This document shows, in pieces, positions 35,957 to 46,186 of a DNA stretch of 64,000 nt. Each line of letters opens with the position of its first letter. Within the stretch, counting starts at the first letter, position 1. The DNA comes from Cymbidium sinense. Its lineage: Eukaryota; Streptophyta; Magnoliopsida; Asparagales; Orchidaceae. Below the pieces are notes generated by a model, which was not told where the DNA came from, made no database searches, and saw nothing but the letters and a program-made list of their open reading frames with translations. The position numbers were made by a program, and so were the translations under genes. The stretch covers positions 19,540,923 through 19,604,922 of the forward strand of contig CM038222.1 in the NCBI GenBank assembly GCA_021442155.1, given 5' to 3'.

Positions 35957-38047
35957 GATATTACTTAAAAAATTTTAAAACTTGAATCTTAAATTTTAAG
36001 TTTTAGTAGAAAATAAATTTTAATTTTATAATGACAAGTTACAATTCTTAATACAACAAAAATAAAAGTATAGTAAAGTAAAGAGAGACAATAAACACAC
36101 AATTTTAATGTAGTTTGGCCAAACCCCAAAACCGGCCTACCTCCACGCCTAGCCACCCTTGGCTAGGAATCCAATAAATGCAAAAATAGCTTACAAATAG
36201 CACTCTCATATAATGGGGTGAGTACAACCCCAACAATAATATGTACTCTCCTACAAAGGGACAAGTACAACTCCAATATAAATTTTACAGCACAAAAAGA
36301 AAAATACAAAATAATAAATTTTGATAAAATAAATCTCTCACAAATATATCGAGCTATCCAATTCAAATAATGATCTCACAACTTTCAAATTATCACTTAA
36401 AAGAATTTTGGCAAGATAAAATGCTCACTTAATATTAATAAGAAATAATAAAATAAATATCTTAAAGTAATCTTACTAAGATGTTTATGTTATTACAATT
36501 TGTAGACTAATATAAAAATTATTTCAAAATAAATTCACAATATTCTTTTTCACAATAAAATAAATTTCAGCAAGGAATAATTTGTTTTATTTTAAAAGAT
36601 TCTTTCAATTAAAGCTAATGATCAAAAAACTTAAATAAAATGAGTATATGTTAGATCTAAATTTAGTAAGCTTTTAATTTAAAAGGGAGATCTAGCAAAT
36701 ATGAAAATAATTTCAACATAATAATTTAATTTAAAATTCTTAAAATATACTTCTAAAATAGATCTAAGAATAAATGATCTTTCAAAATGATATTAATGAA
36801 GAAATATTTCAAGAAACCAAAATTTATAGGAAGTTAAAATTTCAATAAGTTGAAATAGATCTACAAACTATCACAAGAATTCCTCACAAAATTGATTGAG
36901 AAACTTTGATGTGAAAAGAAAACAATGTCCAAAGATTAATCCACCAAAAGTATAAATTGGAAATAATAAATAGATGGTGAAAATAGCATGAACAACTAAA
37001 GGATTAAGATCGAAAACAAACTCAAGTAATTTGAGAAAGCTTGCTTAGTTGAAGATGTTGAAGCTTCCAAACCAAGGATTTGATCTTGCAATATTTGGAG
37101 AACACTTGGAAGGAAAATAAATTTTCTCTTAAATTTCTGGAGGGATTTTGAATTTTGAATGAGGAATACTTTCATGAAGAGAATGAGGGCTATTTATAGG
37201 CAAGAAGGTCATTTTGAATTATTTCAAAAATATATATTATTCTAACCTTATTCTATCATCTAATAATTTAATATTGAATAAAATATAATTTATACTAAAT
37301 AAATAATAAATTTAAAACAAAATTTGGCTATTCACATGAAGTAAAAAATAATCATATTCAAAATATAGCATGCATTCATTATTAAAATCAGCTAATATTT
37401 GAAAAGTCATAATAAATTCAATTTTAATAAAACGTGGATCATGTGACCTATGAAATTAAAGGGAAAATCAAATCCATTGTGATGAAATCAGATATAAATT
37501 CTTTGATTTATAAAATGACTTTGGCTAAAATACAAAATTTCATATATTTTTTGTTAATTTTGACATGTGACATTTACATATTATGATATAATTTATATAT
37601 AATCATACATATGTTAGTTATCATATAACCATCAAATTAAATAAAATATTTAATTATATTAAGTAAATAAAATAATTAAACTTAATAGTCATTATCATTT
37701 ATTATTTTGACAATTCAAATGTATGTATGAAACATATAATTGAATGTTAATTAAATAGATTTATATAAATTAACCTCATTAAAAATATGTTAAGTTGTGA
37801 GCAAATTGATTCATGCCAAAGAATAAATGCATATAACCTAAAATATTATATTTTGAGCTTCACATTATCCAATTTGATCTATCTTTTTTCATTCTTACTC
37901 TTGCAATTTCTCAAACATCTTATGAGATGTATTGGATATGTAATTAATTGATATATCTAAAACACATAAACATACCTTAGAACATCCAAGCATTATTTTA
38001 TTATCATCAAAATTGATGGATTGAACATGAGGCTCATTAAATAGACA
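35957..38047 (-). repeat. 5' LTR of copia B
   Basis: 2.09 kb minus-strand LTR. Its outer end reads ATTAAATAGACA at 38036-38047, the complement of TGTCTATTTAATG, a variant of the family start. The inner end GATATTACTTAAAA joins gag directly without a primer site. It carries an intact TATAAATA box (complement of 37191-37198) followed by GCCTCATTCTC-type sequence, and the TAGCCACCCTTGGCTAGG landmark at about 36150. Confidence 0.87.
37191..37198 (-). promoter_or_regulatory. TATA box of 5' LTR B
   Basis: TATTTATA on the + strand is TATAAATA on the minus strand, at the same place as in 3' LTR A. Best preserved LTR promoter of the window; transcription would run leftward into element B. Confidence 0.65.
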
Positions 38048-38277
38048 TTGCTTCTTGGTAGGAGATCATGCCATTATATCCACGATCTCTCCCTCCACCA
38101 CCACCATGGCTATAACCTCCATCCTCCTCCCACCTCCATTACCACTACTACTCGAACCACCTCTGTACCAACACCTCAATCCCCCACCCCTATGATAAGC
38201 CTCGCCTCACGCCTTAGCCTCAGAAATCTAGGCAGCAGTTGATGATGATGTTTCTCTTGGCAAGGTTCTGCCCATTC
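38048..38277 (-). pseudogene. G1 (coding portion): GR-RBP retrocopy C-terminal region
   Basis: Resumes the G unit cut at 30008. The + strand reads GATCTCTCCCTCCACCACCA, the complement of a glycine-codon-rich stretch, and ends CAAGGTTCTGCCCATTC directly before TTAGGGTTTAG. On the minus strand the start encodes the end of an RRM (NGQNL, with NGQ visible) followed by a decayed glycine-rich tail. Frameshifts and deletions break it. The + strand frame over this part is an antisense shadow. Confidence 0.7.
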
Positions 38278-40336
38278 TTAGGGTTTAGTGTTAGTTTAGG
38301 GTTTAGGGTTTAGGGTTTTAGGGTTTATGATTTAAAGTTTAGGGTTTAAGGATAGGGTTAGGGTTTTGGGTTTTGGGTTTAGGGTTAATTTAATGTTTAG
38401 GGCTTAGGGTTTTTTAGGGTTTAGGAAGGAGGGTTTAGGGTTTAGGGTAGTAAGTTTAGGGTTGTAGGTTTAGGGTTAGTTTTATGGTTTAGGGTTTAGG
38501 GTTTAGTGTTTAGGGTTTAGGTTTTTTTTTTTAAGTAAATAATTGGTTTAGTTTATTTTCTTTAGTTGTTTTATTTATTTGACTTTATTTTATTTCTTTA
38601 TTTAGGTTTAATTTTTATTTTTATTTTATTTAATGTATTTATTTTAGGTTTTAATTTTTATTTATATTTAAGGTTTAAGTTTATTTTGTAGTGGAGTTTA
38701 TTTTTTTTTATTTTTTGGATTTAGTTTTTATTTTATTTTATTTTTTAGGTTTAGGTTTTTATTTTATTTTTTTAGGTTTAGGTTTTAAGTTTTTATTTTA
38801 GGTTTATTTTTATGTTTTATTTTTTTTGTTTACATTTAGGTTTATTTTTAGTTAAATTTATTTTATTTAGTTTTGGTTAAGGTTTAGGTTTAGGTTTATT
38901 TTTTAGTTGAGTTTTATATTTATTTTATTTTTTAGGTTTAGGTTTTATCTTTATTTTTAGGTTTTATTTTATTTTTTTTTTAGGTTTAGGTTTTATTTTA
39001 TGTGTATTTTAGGTTTATTTTTTAGTTTAAGTTTATTTTTTTTATTTTATTTTATTTAGTTACATTTAGGTTTAGTTATTTAAGTTTACATTATTTTAGT
39101 TTAGGTTTAGGTTTATTTTATTTTGTTTATTTTATTTTTTTTTTACGTTTAGGTTTTTTTTCATTTTTGGTTTAAGTTTTATTTTTTATTCTTATTTAGG
39201 TTTTATTTTTATGTTTAATTTTTAGGTTTAGGTTTTTATTTAGTTTTTATATTTTATTATTATTTTTGTTTATTTTTTTTAGTTTATTTTATTTATGTTT
39301 TTTTAGTTTAGTTTAAGTTTTTATTTATTTTATTTTAGTTTATTTTTATTTTTTATTTTATTTTATTTTTAGGTTTAAGTTTAGGTTTTAGTTTAGGTTT
39401 TTATTTAATTTTATCTAATTTAAGTTTAAGTTTATTTATTTATTGTATTTTTAGGTTTTATTTAGTCTAGGTTTTTATTTTATTTTATTTTATTTATGTT
39501 TAGGTCTTTTTATTTATTTTATTTTTTTTTTTTTTATTTTATTTGATTTAGTTTCAGTTCAGGTTTAGCTTTAGTTTATTTTAGTTTAGGTTTAGATTTA
39601 TTTTATTTTTATTTCTTTGAGGTTTAGGTTTTTTTTAGTTTAGGGTTTTGGTTTTATTTTTTATTTATTTTTAGGTTTTATATTTTAGGTTTATTTTTTT
39701 AGTTTAAGTTTTTATTTAGTTTTATTTTATTTTATTTTATTTGGTTGATTTCATTTTTAGTTCTTTTTATTTGGGTGTTTTATTTTTTAGTTTAGTTTAA
39801 ATATTTATTTATTTTATTTTAATTTATTTTTAGGTTTAGGTTTAGGTTTTAATTTAGGCTTTTATTTTATTTTATTTTATTTAGATTTAGGCTTTATATT
39901 TTTTTTATTTTTTTATTTTATTTAGTTTATGTTTAGGTTTTTAGGCTTTTAGGGTGTAGGGTTTTGGGTTTAGGGTTTTAGGGTTTTAGGGTTTTAAGGT
40001 TTTAGGGTTTAGGGTTTAGTGTTAGGGTTTAGGGTTTAAGGTTTAAAGATTTGTGTTAGTTTAGGGTTTAAGCTGTAGGCTTTAGGGTTAAGGGTTTTTA
40101 GGGTTTTAGGTTTTAGCTTTAGGGTTAGTTTAGGGTTTATAGTTTAGGGTTTTAGGGTTTAGGGTTTAGGTTTTAGGGTTTTCTTAGGGTTTATGGTTTA
40201 GGTTTTAGTGTTTAAGGTTTAGGGTTTAAGGTTTTAGAGTTAGGATTTAGGGTTTAGGGTTTAGGGTTTTTAGGGTTTAGAGTTTAGGGTTGAGGTTTTC
40301 GGTCTAGAGTTTGGGTTTTAGTTTTGGGTTTAGAGT
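38278..40336 (+). repeat. Degenerate telomere-like array T3
   Basis: About 2.06 kb. TTTAGGG-rich, then the AAGTAAATAATTGG landmark (38533), a long T-rich stretch with the conserved word order (TTTTTTTAGTTTAGGG..at about 39630), then TTTAGGG-rich from 39940 up to the T run of G2. Confidence 0.92.
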
Positions 40337-40763
40337 TTTTATTATTTTAATAGAGAATAAATTCAGATTCAACATTTCTTCTTTTCATTTTGTCAACCAA
40401 GTAGCACACCAAGTTTTTTAAGACAGAAGTGATGACATAGATAAAAATGAGCATGCATAAACAAAAAGCTATAGGCTCTCTTTTCTAATACATAGTTCCA
40501 TAGCGATGGTCAGATCATTCATCATTTCTCATTTCCATCGAACCTCCTCGCCTCTCAGTAGCGGGATCCACCATCATATCCCTTATTTCTCCCTCATCAC
40601 CACCATGGCTAATCTCCATGTTCCACCGCCTCCATTTACTCCCCTCCATATCCACCGGCACCTCTAGATCCCCACCACCACTATGATTGCCTCGACTTCT
40701 CCTCCACCTGTGATCTGAGCACGGTTGATAGTGTTGTCCCTGTCGTCAAGGTTCTTCCCATTC
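40337..40763 (-). pseudogene. G2: GR-RBP mRNA 3' half, retrocopy
   Basis: The + strand starts TTATTATTTTAATAGAG and AATAAATTCAGATTC (complement of the mRNA 3' end with A-tail) and ends GTTCTTCCCATTC then TTAAGGTTTAGGG. Read on the minus strand: RRM tail, Gly-codon-rich region (decayed), then GGYDGGS-like glycines and RY followed by TGA, then about 240 bp 3' UTR. The TGA here probably shows the original stop. Frameshifts make it non-coding now. No intron or promoter is visible. Confidence 0.75.
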
Positions 40764-42047
40764 TTAAGGTTTAGGGTTTAGGGTTGTAGGTTTTAGGGTT
40801 TAGGGTTTAGGGTTTAGGGTTTAGGGTATAGGGTAAGGGTTTAGTTTTTAGGGTTTAGGGATTCGATTGAAGGGTTTAACATTTTGGATTTAGGGTTTAA
40901 GGTCTGTTCTTTTAGGGTTTAGGGTTTACGATTAGTGTTTAGGTTTAGGTTTTAGGGTAAGGGTTGATTTTAGGGTTTAGGGTTAGTTTTAGTGTTTAGG
41001 GTTTAGGGTTTATGGTTCAAGATTTAGGGTTTTTATTTAAATTAAGTAAACCGATAGGTTTAGGTTTATTTAGTTTATTTTCTATTTAATTTAGTTTATT
41101 TTCTTTTTTATTTTTATTTAGGTTTATTTTTTCTTTTTATTTAGTTTAGTTTTTTATTTTAGGTTTATTTATTTTATTGTAGGTTTTTTATTTGAGTTTA
41201 TTTTTTAGTTTTAGGTTTAGGTTTAGGTTTATATTTTAGTTTATTTTTATTTTTTATTTTTAGGTTTAGATTATTTTTTTTTTATTTTAGGTCTAGGTTT
41301 AGGTTTTTATTTTTTTTTTTTAGGTTTAGGTTTAGTTTTATTTATATTTATTTTAAGTTTTATTTTAATTTAAGTTTAGGATTATTTTAGTTTATTTTAT
41401 TTTATTTAGTTTAGATTTAGGTTGAAGTTTAGTTTATTTTAGGTTTGGGTTTAAGTTTTATTTATTTTAGTTTAGTTTATTTTAGTTTAGGTTTATTTTA
41501 TTTTTATTTTAGGTTTAGGCTTTTTTATTTTAGGATTTAGGTTTTATTTTTTATTTAGTTTTAGGTTTATTTATTAGGTTTAGGTTTTACTAAGTTTTTA
41601 TTTTATTTTTATTTTAGGTTTAGGTTTTATTTTATTTAGGATTTTTATTTTTTAGTTTAGTTTATGCTTTTATTTATTTTATTTTAGTTTAGTTTTTATT
41701 TCTTATTTTATTTTCTTTTTAGATTTAGGTTAAGGTTTGGGTTTAGGTTTAGGTTTTACTTTATGTTTTTATTTCTTTTATTTTTTTTTATTTTGGTTTA
41801 TGATTTTTTAATTATTTTATTTTTAGATTTTATTTTGTTTAGGTTTAAGTTTTTTATTTTTTAGGGTTTATGGTTTTAGATTTTTTTTAGTTTAGTGTTT
41901 AGGGTTTAGTTTAGGGTTTAGGTTGTAGGGTTTCTGGTTTAGGGTTTTAGGGTTTAGGGTTTAGGGTTTTTAGGGTTTAGGGTTTAGGCTTTATGGTTTA
42001 GGTTTAGTTTAGGGTTCAAGTTTTAGTTTAGGGTTTAGGGTTTTTGG
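40764..42047 (+). repeat. Degenerate telomere-like array T4
   Basis: About 1.28 kb between G2 and G3, without an L unit. Carries the landmark AAATTAAGTAAACCGATAGG (41036) and one T-rich stretch in the standard order. Confidence 0.92.
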
Positions 42048-42440
42048 TTTTTTTTAATAAAAATAAATTCAAAATTCATCAACCAAGTAACACAAGTTTT
42101 ATAAGACACAAGCGACAACATAGATAAAAAATGAGCACGCATAGAGCAAATCAAAAACCCTTGATAACTAGATTTTTCTCTACTGTAAAGACACGGTTCC
42201 ATAAGCGGCAGATTGGATCGATCGTTCTTCAGTTTCTCTAGTTCCTATTAGAACCCCCTAGTCTCTTGAGTAGCGAGATCTACAATCATATCCTCGATCT
42301 ATCCCTCTGCCACCACCATGGCCGTAACCTTCATCAACTCCAGCCTCCTGCTTGCAACCATAACCTCGCCTTGCCTCCCTTGCCATATCTTGGCGAACTA
42401 GTTGACGGTGTAGTTCCTACCATCATGGTTCTGCCCATTC
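42048..42440 (-). pseudogene. G3: GR-RBP mRNA 3' half, retrocopy with deletions
   Basis: The + strand begins with a T run and AATAAAAATAAATTC, and ends TTCTGCCCATTC then TTAGGGTTTAGG. The 3' UTR part (GAGCACGCATAGAGCAAATC, AGACACGGTTCCATAAGC) is close to G6. The glycine-rich coding part is about 100 bp shorter than in G6. The + strand frame 42266-42451 is an antisense shadow. Confidence 0.75.
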
Positions 42441-42597
42441 TTAGGGTTTAGGTTTTGGTTTAGGTTTATTAAATTTATTTAGTTACTTTAGGCTTAGGTT
42501 TAGGGTTTGGGCTTTAGGGTTTAGGGTTTAGGGTTTAGGGTTTTAGGGTTTATGATTCTAGGGTTTAGTGTTTAGGGTTAGGGTTGAGGATTAGGGA
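42441..42597 (+). repeat. Short telomere-like array T5
   Basis: About 157 bp. Its start (TTAGGTTTATTAAATTTATTTAGTTACTTTAGG) echoes the start of T12 after G6, so G3 and G6 share not only the unit but also its right flank. It is cut by N-type DNA. Confidence 0.88.
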
Positions 42598-44330
42598 CAT
42601 GTGATGGAAAGGAATGATTTAGCATGTGTCATGTGATAGTATTTCAATTTGATTAATCATAAGGAGCCTTTCACATTGAATAAAATTATTTAAAGAAAAC
42701 CTAAACTTAGAATTAATCTAAAATGTGTAATAAGCCATTCACTTAAAAGAACTAAATCAAATTAACATGCTTTAGAAAGTGGTTTATGGTAGGGATGAAA
42801 GAGGGAAACCTCTTTTCTTCTCTTTACAATACTTAGTTGTTAAGTGTAGGTCATATGAAACAAAAGAAAACACAAATTAAATCTTGCAAATCAATTAAAG
42901 CACTTAAAGTTAAACCACCCTTGAAGTTGAATCTTTCTGCACTTAGAAAATCTTAACTCTAAAGTCTAGTTACGACATAACACAACAAACACACATAATT
43001 AAGTCACCACTTCTAGCCTTATGTTAAGATGGTACATGGTTTGATGTATGTTTTATTTTTGTGATGTATTATTTTAGACTAGATGTTAGGGTGTATATTT
43101 CATAGACTAGATGGTTGGTAGTGATTAGCCTAATCATATTTTTTTTTAGATTATGTTTAAGGGGCCACTTAAAAATAAATATAAATGCTCTCTTTGTAGG
43201 TTGCTTAAGCCCCTAAGCATAATCCAAGTTAGAATAGGTGGGCTTGGTTACCCATGTGCAGGGTACTAAGTCCAAGTTATAAATATAACTGCTTGGGTTG
43301 TATGTGTTTAGCTAACACTTGTCTTGCAGGTGTAGTTAGATTTACTTTTCTTATTTTTAATGTAATTTTGCATTAGGAATTATGATTAGTGCTATGGGGG
43401 GGATAAGGATGAGCATTGGCTAGAAGGCTTTGTTCTAGGAGGCCATGTGATGCCTTTGAAGTGGAGCAAACCTCAAAGAAGGAGGGAAGATACATGAAGA
43501 CATGAAGATTTGATGACCCCCATAGCATTTATCATTTATAAATTGTAAATTATTCTTTTATGTATCTGTTGTATAAGGGTAGAGCTAGGCTACCTATTTT
43601 TCTTTGTTATTTGGAGGCACCACCTTGCACTTATTCATTTGCATTATATTTATTTGATATTGTGTTTAAAGTGCACAATTAAGATGATATGCTTTTCTTA
43701 GTTTCTTTATATGTTTGATGTTTGAATGTGTGTCCTTGAATGCAATTAGGCTCTTAGAAAAAAATTAATCTTTCTACCCAACTATAACTCATAACTAAAG
43801 TTTTAAACAATTAAAAATCTGACGTAAAGCCTAAGAGATAAATCAAGAAAATTAAAAGATTTAGCAAACCATTAGTTGAATGTTGAATGGCCAACAACAT
43901 GCACATCATATTATTTTACTCTTGAAAATAGGAGATTTCCATCCTTGCATGATAGGGGAATGCTTGACCTGTGAGGGCATCCTTTATCTAGGAAAACACC
44001 CCCTTCTTGCTGATTTAGCCAACAACCTTATTTCATCATGAATGTAGGCATCAAAAACCCAAAGCCTTTGTCTAAATGAAGTGTCAAAATAAATAAAATT
44101 TGAAAAGATTTTGTATTATACTAAGTCATATGCTCATACCACTCATGCTTTAGTCTCTTAAAGAGTGGGTTTAAGGACTTTAGTTTCTCTCTAATTAAAC
44201 AACAACCTAACTAATCTTGCAAATCATATGACCGACTTCTTTGATTTAAATCATAGGATGTGTTAGCTAGCTGCCACTCCAAGTGATTGCAAGACCAACA
44301 ATCGAGCGATTTATCCTATGACAGACTTCT
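42598..44330 (+). other. N-type non-coding DNA inside the arrays
   Basis: AT-rich, no gene seen. The first 120 bp resemble 7530-7660. 43800-44300 is collinear with the reverse complement of 54100-54590: AAAGATTTAGCAA, TCCATCCTTGCATGATA, GGAATGCTTGACCTGTGAG, CATATGCTCATACCACTCAT, GGACTTTAGT. The middle (about 42990-43740) has no match I can see in the window and contains an inverted repeat at 43383-43534. It ends directly in TTTTATTT of T6. Probably a rearranged copy of the N repeat (candidate LTR of the gypsy family). Confidence 0.55.
43383..43534. repeat. Terminal-inverted-repeat-like segment, 152 bp
   Basis: TGATTAGTGCTATGGGGG at 43383-43400 and CCCCCATAGCATTTATCA at 43517-43534 are inverted copies with 16 of 18 matches. 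The 116 bp between them has no coding potential. Could be a small MITE or a hairpin-forming remnant; the flanks do not give a clear target duplication. Confidence 0.5.
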
Positions 44331-45923
44331 TTTATTTAATTTTTAGTTTATTTTTAGGTTTTATTTTTTTAGTTTAGGTTTACGTTTATTTTTAGTTTAT
44401 TTTATTTTGTTTAGTTTAGGTTTTGATTTAGGTCTAGTTTTTTTAGGTTTAGGTTTAGGTTTTATATTTTAGTTTAGGTTTACATTTTTTTATTTTATGT
44501 GTAGATTTTTTTTTAGTTTAGGCTTTAGGTTTTATTTTTATTTATTTTTTAGGCTTTATTTTTGGGATTACTATTTAGGTTTAGATTTTTATTTAGTTTT
44601 TATTTTATATTACTTTATTTTATTTTTATTTTAGATTTAATTTTTATTTTATTTAAGTTTCTTAATTTTTTTAGTTTCGTTTAGGTTTTATTTAGAGTTT
44701 AGTTTATTTTATTTTATTTTTAAGTTTAGGTTTAGTTTATATTTTTTTATTTTAGTTTATTTTATTTATTTTTATTTTAGGTTTAGGTTTAGGTTTTAGG
44801 GTTTAGGGTTTAGGGTTTAGGGTTAGGGTTTAAGGTTTAGGGTTTAGGGTTTAATGTTTAAGCTTTAGTTTTTAGGGTTTTTAGGGGCTTAGGGTTACTT
44901 TAGGGTTTAGAGTTTAAGGTTTAGGTTTAGTTAGGGTTTAGGGTTTATGGTTTAAGGTTTAAGGTTTATGATTTGGGGTTAAGGTTTAGGGTTTAGGGTT
45001 GTAGGTTTTAGGGTTTAGGGTTTAGGGTTTAGGGTTTTAGCATTTTAGGGTTTAGGGTTTTGGAATTAATGTTTAGGGTTTAGGGTTTTAGTGGTTAGGG
45101 GGTTAGGGTTTAGGGTTGTGAGTTTAGGGTTTAAGTTTTAGGGTTAGTTTTAGGGTTTAGGGTTTTTTTTTAATTTTAATTTTAATTTTTTTTTATTTTT
45201 TTTAAATTAAGTAAAGTGGTAGGTTTAGGTTTATTTAGTTTATTTTTTATTTATTTTAGCTTATTTGATTTTTATTTTTTATTTAGGTTTATTTTTATTT
45301 TATGTAGTTTAGTTTATTTATTTTAGTTTTGGTTTTTTATTTTAGTTTATTTTTTAAGTTTAGGTTTAGGTTTAGGTTTATTTTTTAGTTTAGTGTTTTA
45401 TTTATTATAGTTTAGTTTTTATTTTTTATTTTATTTTTTTAGGTTTAGGTTTAGGTTTAAGTTTAAATGTATTTTATTTTTTATTTTATTTTGGTTTAAG
45501 TTTATTTATTTATTTTATTTTCAAGTTTTATTTAGTTTAAGTTTAGGTTTTTAGCTTTTTAAGGTTTAAGCTTAGTTTAGGGTTTAGGGTTTAGGGTTTA
45601 TGGTTTTAAGTTTTGGGTTTTAGGTTTAGGTTTTAGGGTTTTGGATTTAGGGTTTAGGGTTTAGGGTTTAGGGTTTAGGTTTTAGGGTTTAGAGTTTAGG
45701 GATTAGGGTTTAGAGTTTAGGGTTTTAGTGAGTTTAGGGTTTAGGTTGTAGGTTTAGGTTTAGTGTTTAAGGTTTAGTTGGGATTAGGGTTTTAGGTTTT
45801 AGGTTTTAAGTTTAGGGGTTTTATTTTGGGTTTAAGTTTGAGTTTTAGGTTTAGGGTTTATGATTTTAGGTTTAGGGTTTAGGTTTTAGGTTTAGGTTGA
45901 GTTTTAGTTTAGGTTTGTTTTGG
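44331..45923 (+). repeat. Degenerate telomere-like array T6
   Basis: About 1.59 kb. T-rich start, TTTAGGG-rich from about 44790, landmark AAATTAAGTAAAGTGGTAGG (45206), T-rich stretch, TTTAGGG-rich end leading into G4. Confidence 0.92.
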
Positions 45924-45981
45924 TTTTTAAAGAAACAAATTTAGATTCTTATTCTTTTTATGCTCATCAACAATAACCAAG
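45924..45981 (-). pseudogene. G4: minimal GR-RBP 3' end
   Basis: GGTTTTTAAAGAAACAAATT, TAGATTC and CATCAACAATAACCAAG are the complement of the last 60 bp of the G mRNA; then telomere-like sequence resumes at once. No coding part. The internal deletion ends near the same point as in G5 (CCAAG or CACAG before GTTTTA). Confidence 0.6.
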
Positions 45982-46186
45982 TTTTAGGTTTTAAGTTTAG
46001 GGTTTAGGTTTAGTTTAGTTTAGGTTTTAGATTTAGGGTTAGTTTAGTGTTTATGATTTAGGGTTTAGGGTTTTAGGGTTTAGGGTTTAGGATTTTGCAT
46101 TTCAGGTTTAGGGTTTAGGGTTTAGGGTTTGGGTTTATGGTTTGGGATTTAGATTTTAGGGTTTAGGGTTTAGGATTGTTTAGGGG
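45982..46186 (+). repeat. Short telomere-like array T7 between G4 and L1
   Basis: About 205 bp, TTTAGGG-rich, no T-rich stretch. The same G-T-L spacing recurs as T9 and T12. Confidence 0.9.

Larger units (their letters stand above)
30009..38047 (-). mobile_element. Copia element B, same family as A, internally deleted
   Basis: Minus-strand Sirevirus-like element of the same family as A: the 5' LTR is at 35957-38047 and the 3' LTR at 30009-32099. The internal part runs 35956 to 32100, about 1.1 kb shorter than in A. The 5' LTR is fused directly to late gag, so primer binding site, capsid domain and first zinc knuckle are missing. Protease, integrase, reverse transcriptase and RNase H pieces are present but broken. 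The insertion splits a G unit. A clear target duplication was not found. Confidence 0.9.

Noticed and set aside
38048..42451. Plus-strand frames at 38048-38242 and 42266-42451, and 59525-59728
   Set aside because: They are antisense shadows of the glycine-rich G units: Thr/Pro/His-rich products from complementing Gly codons.
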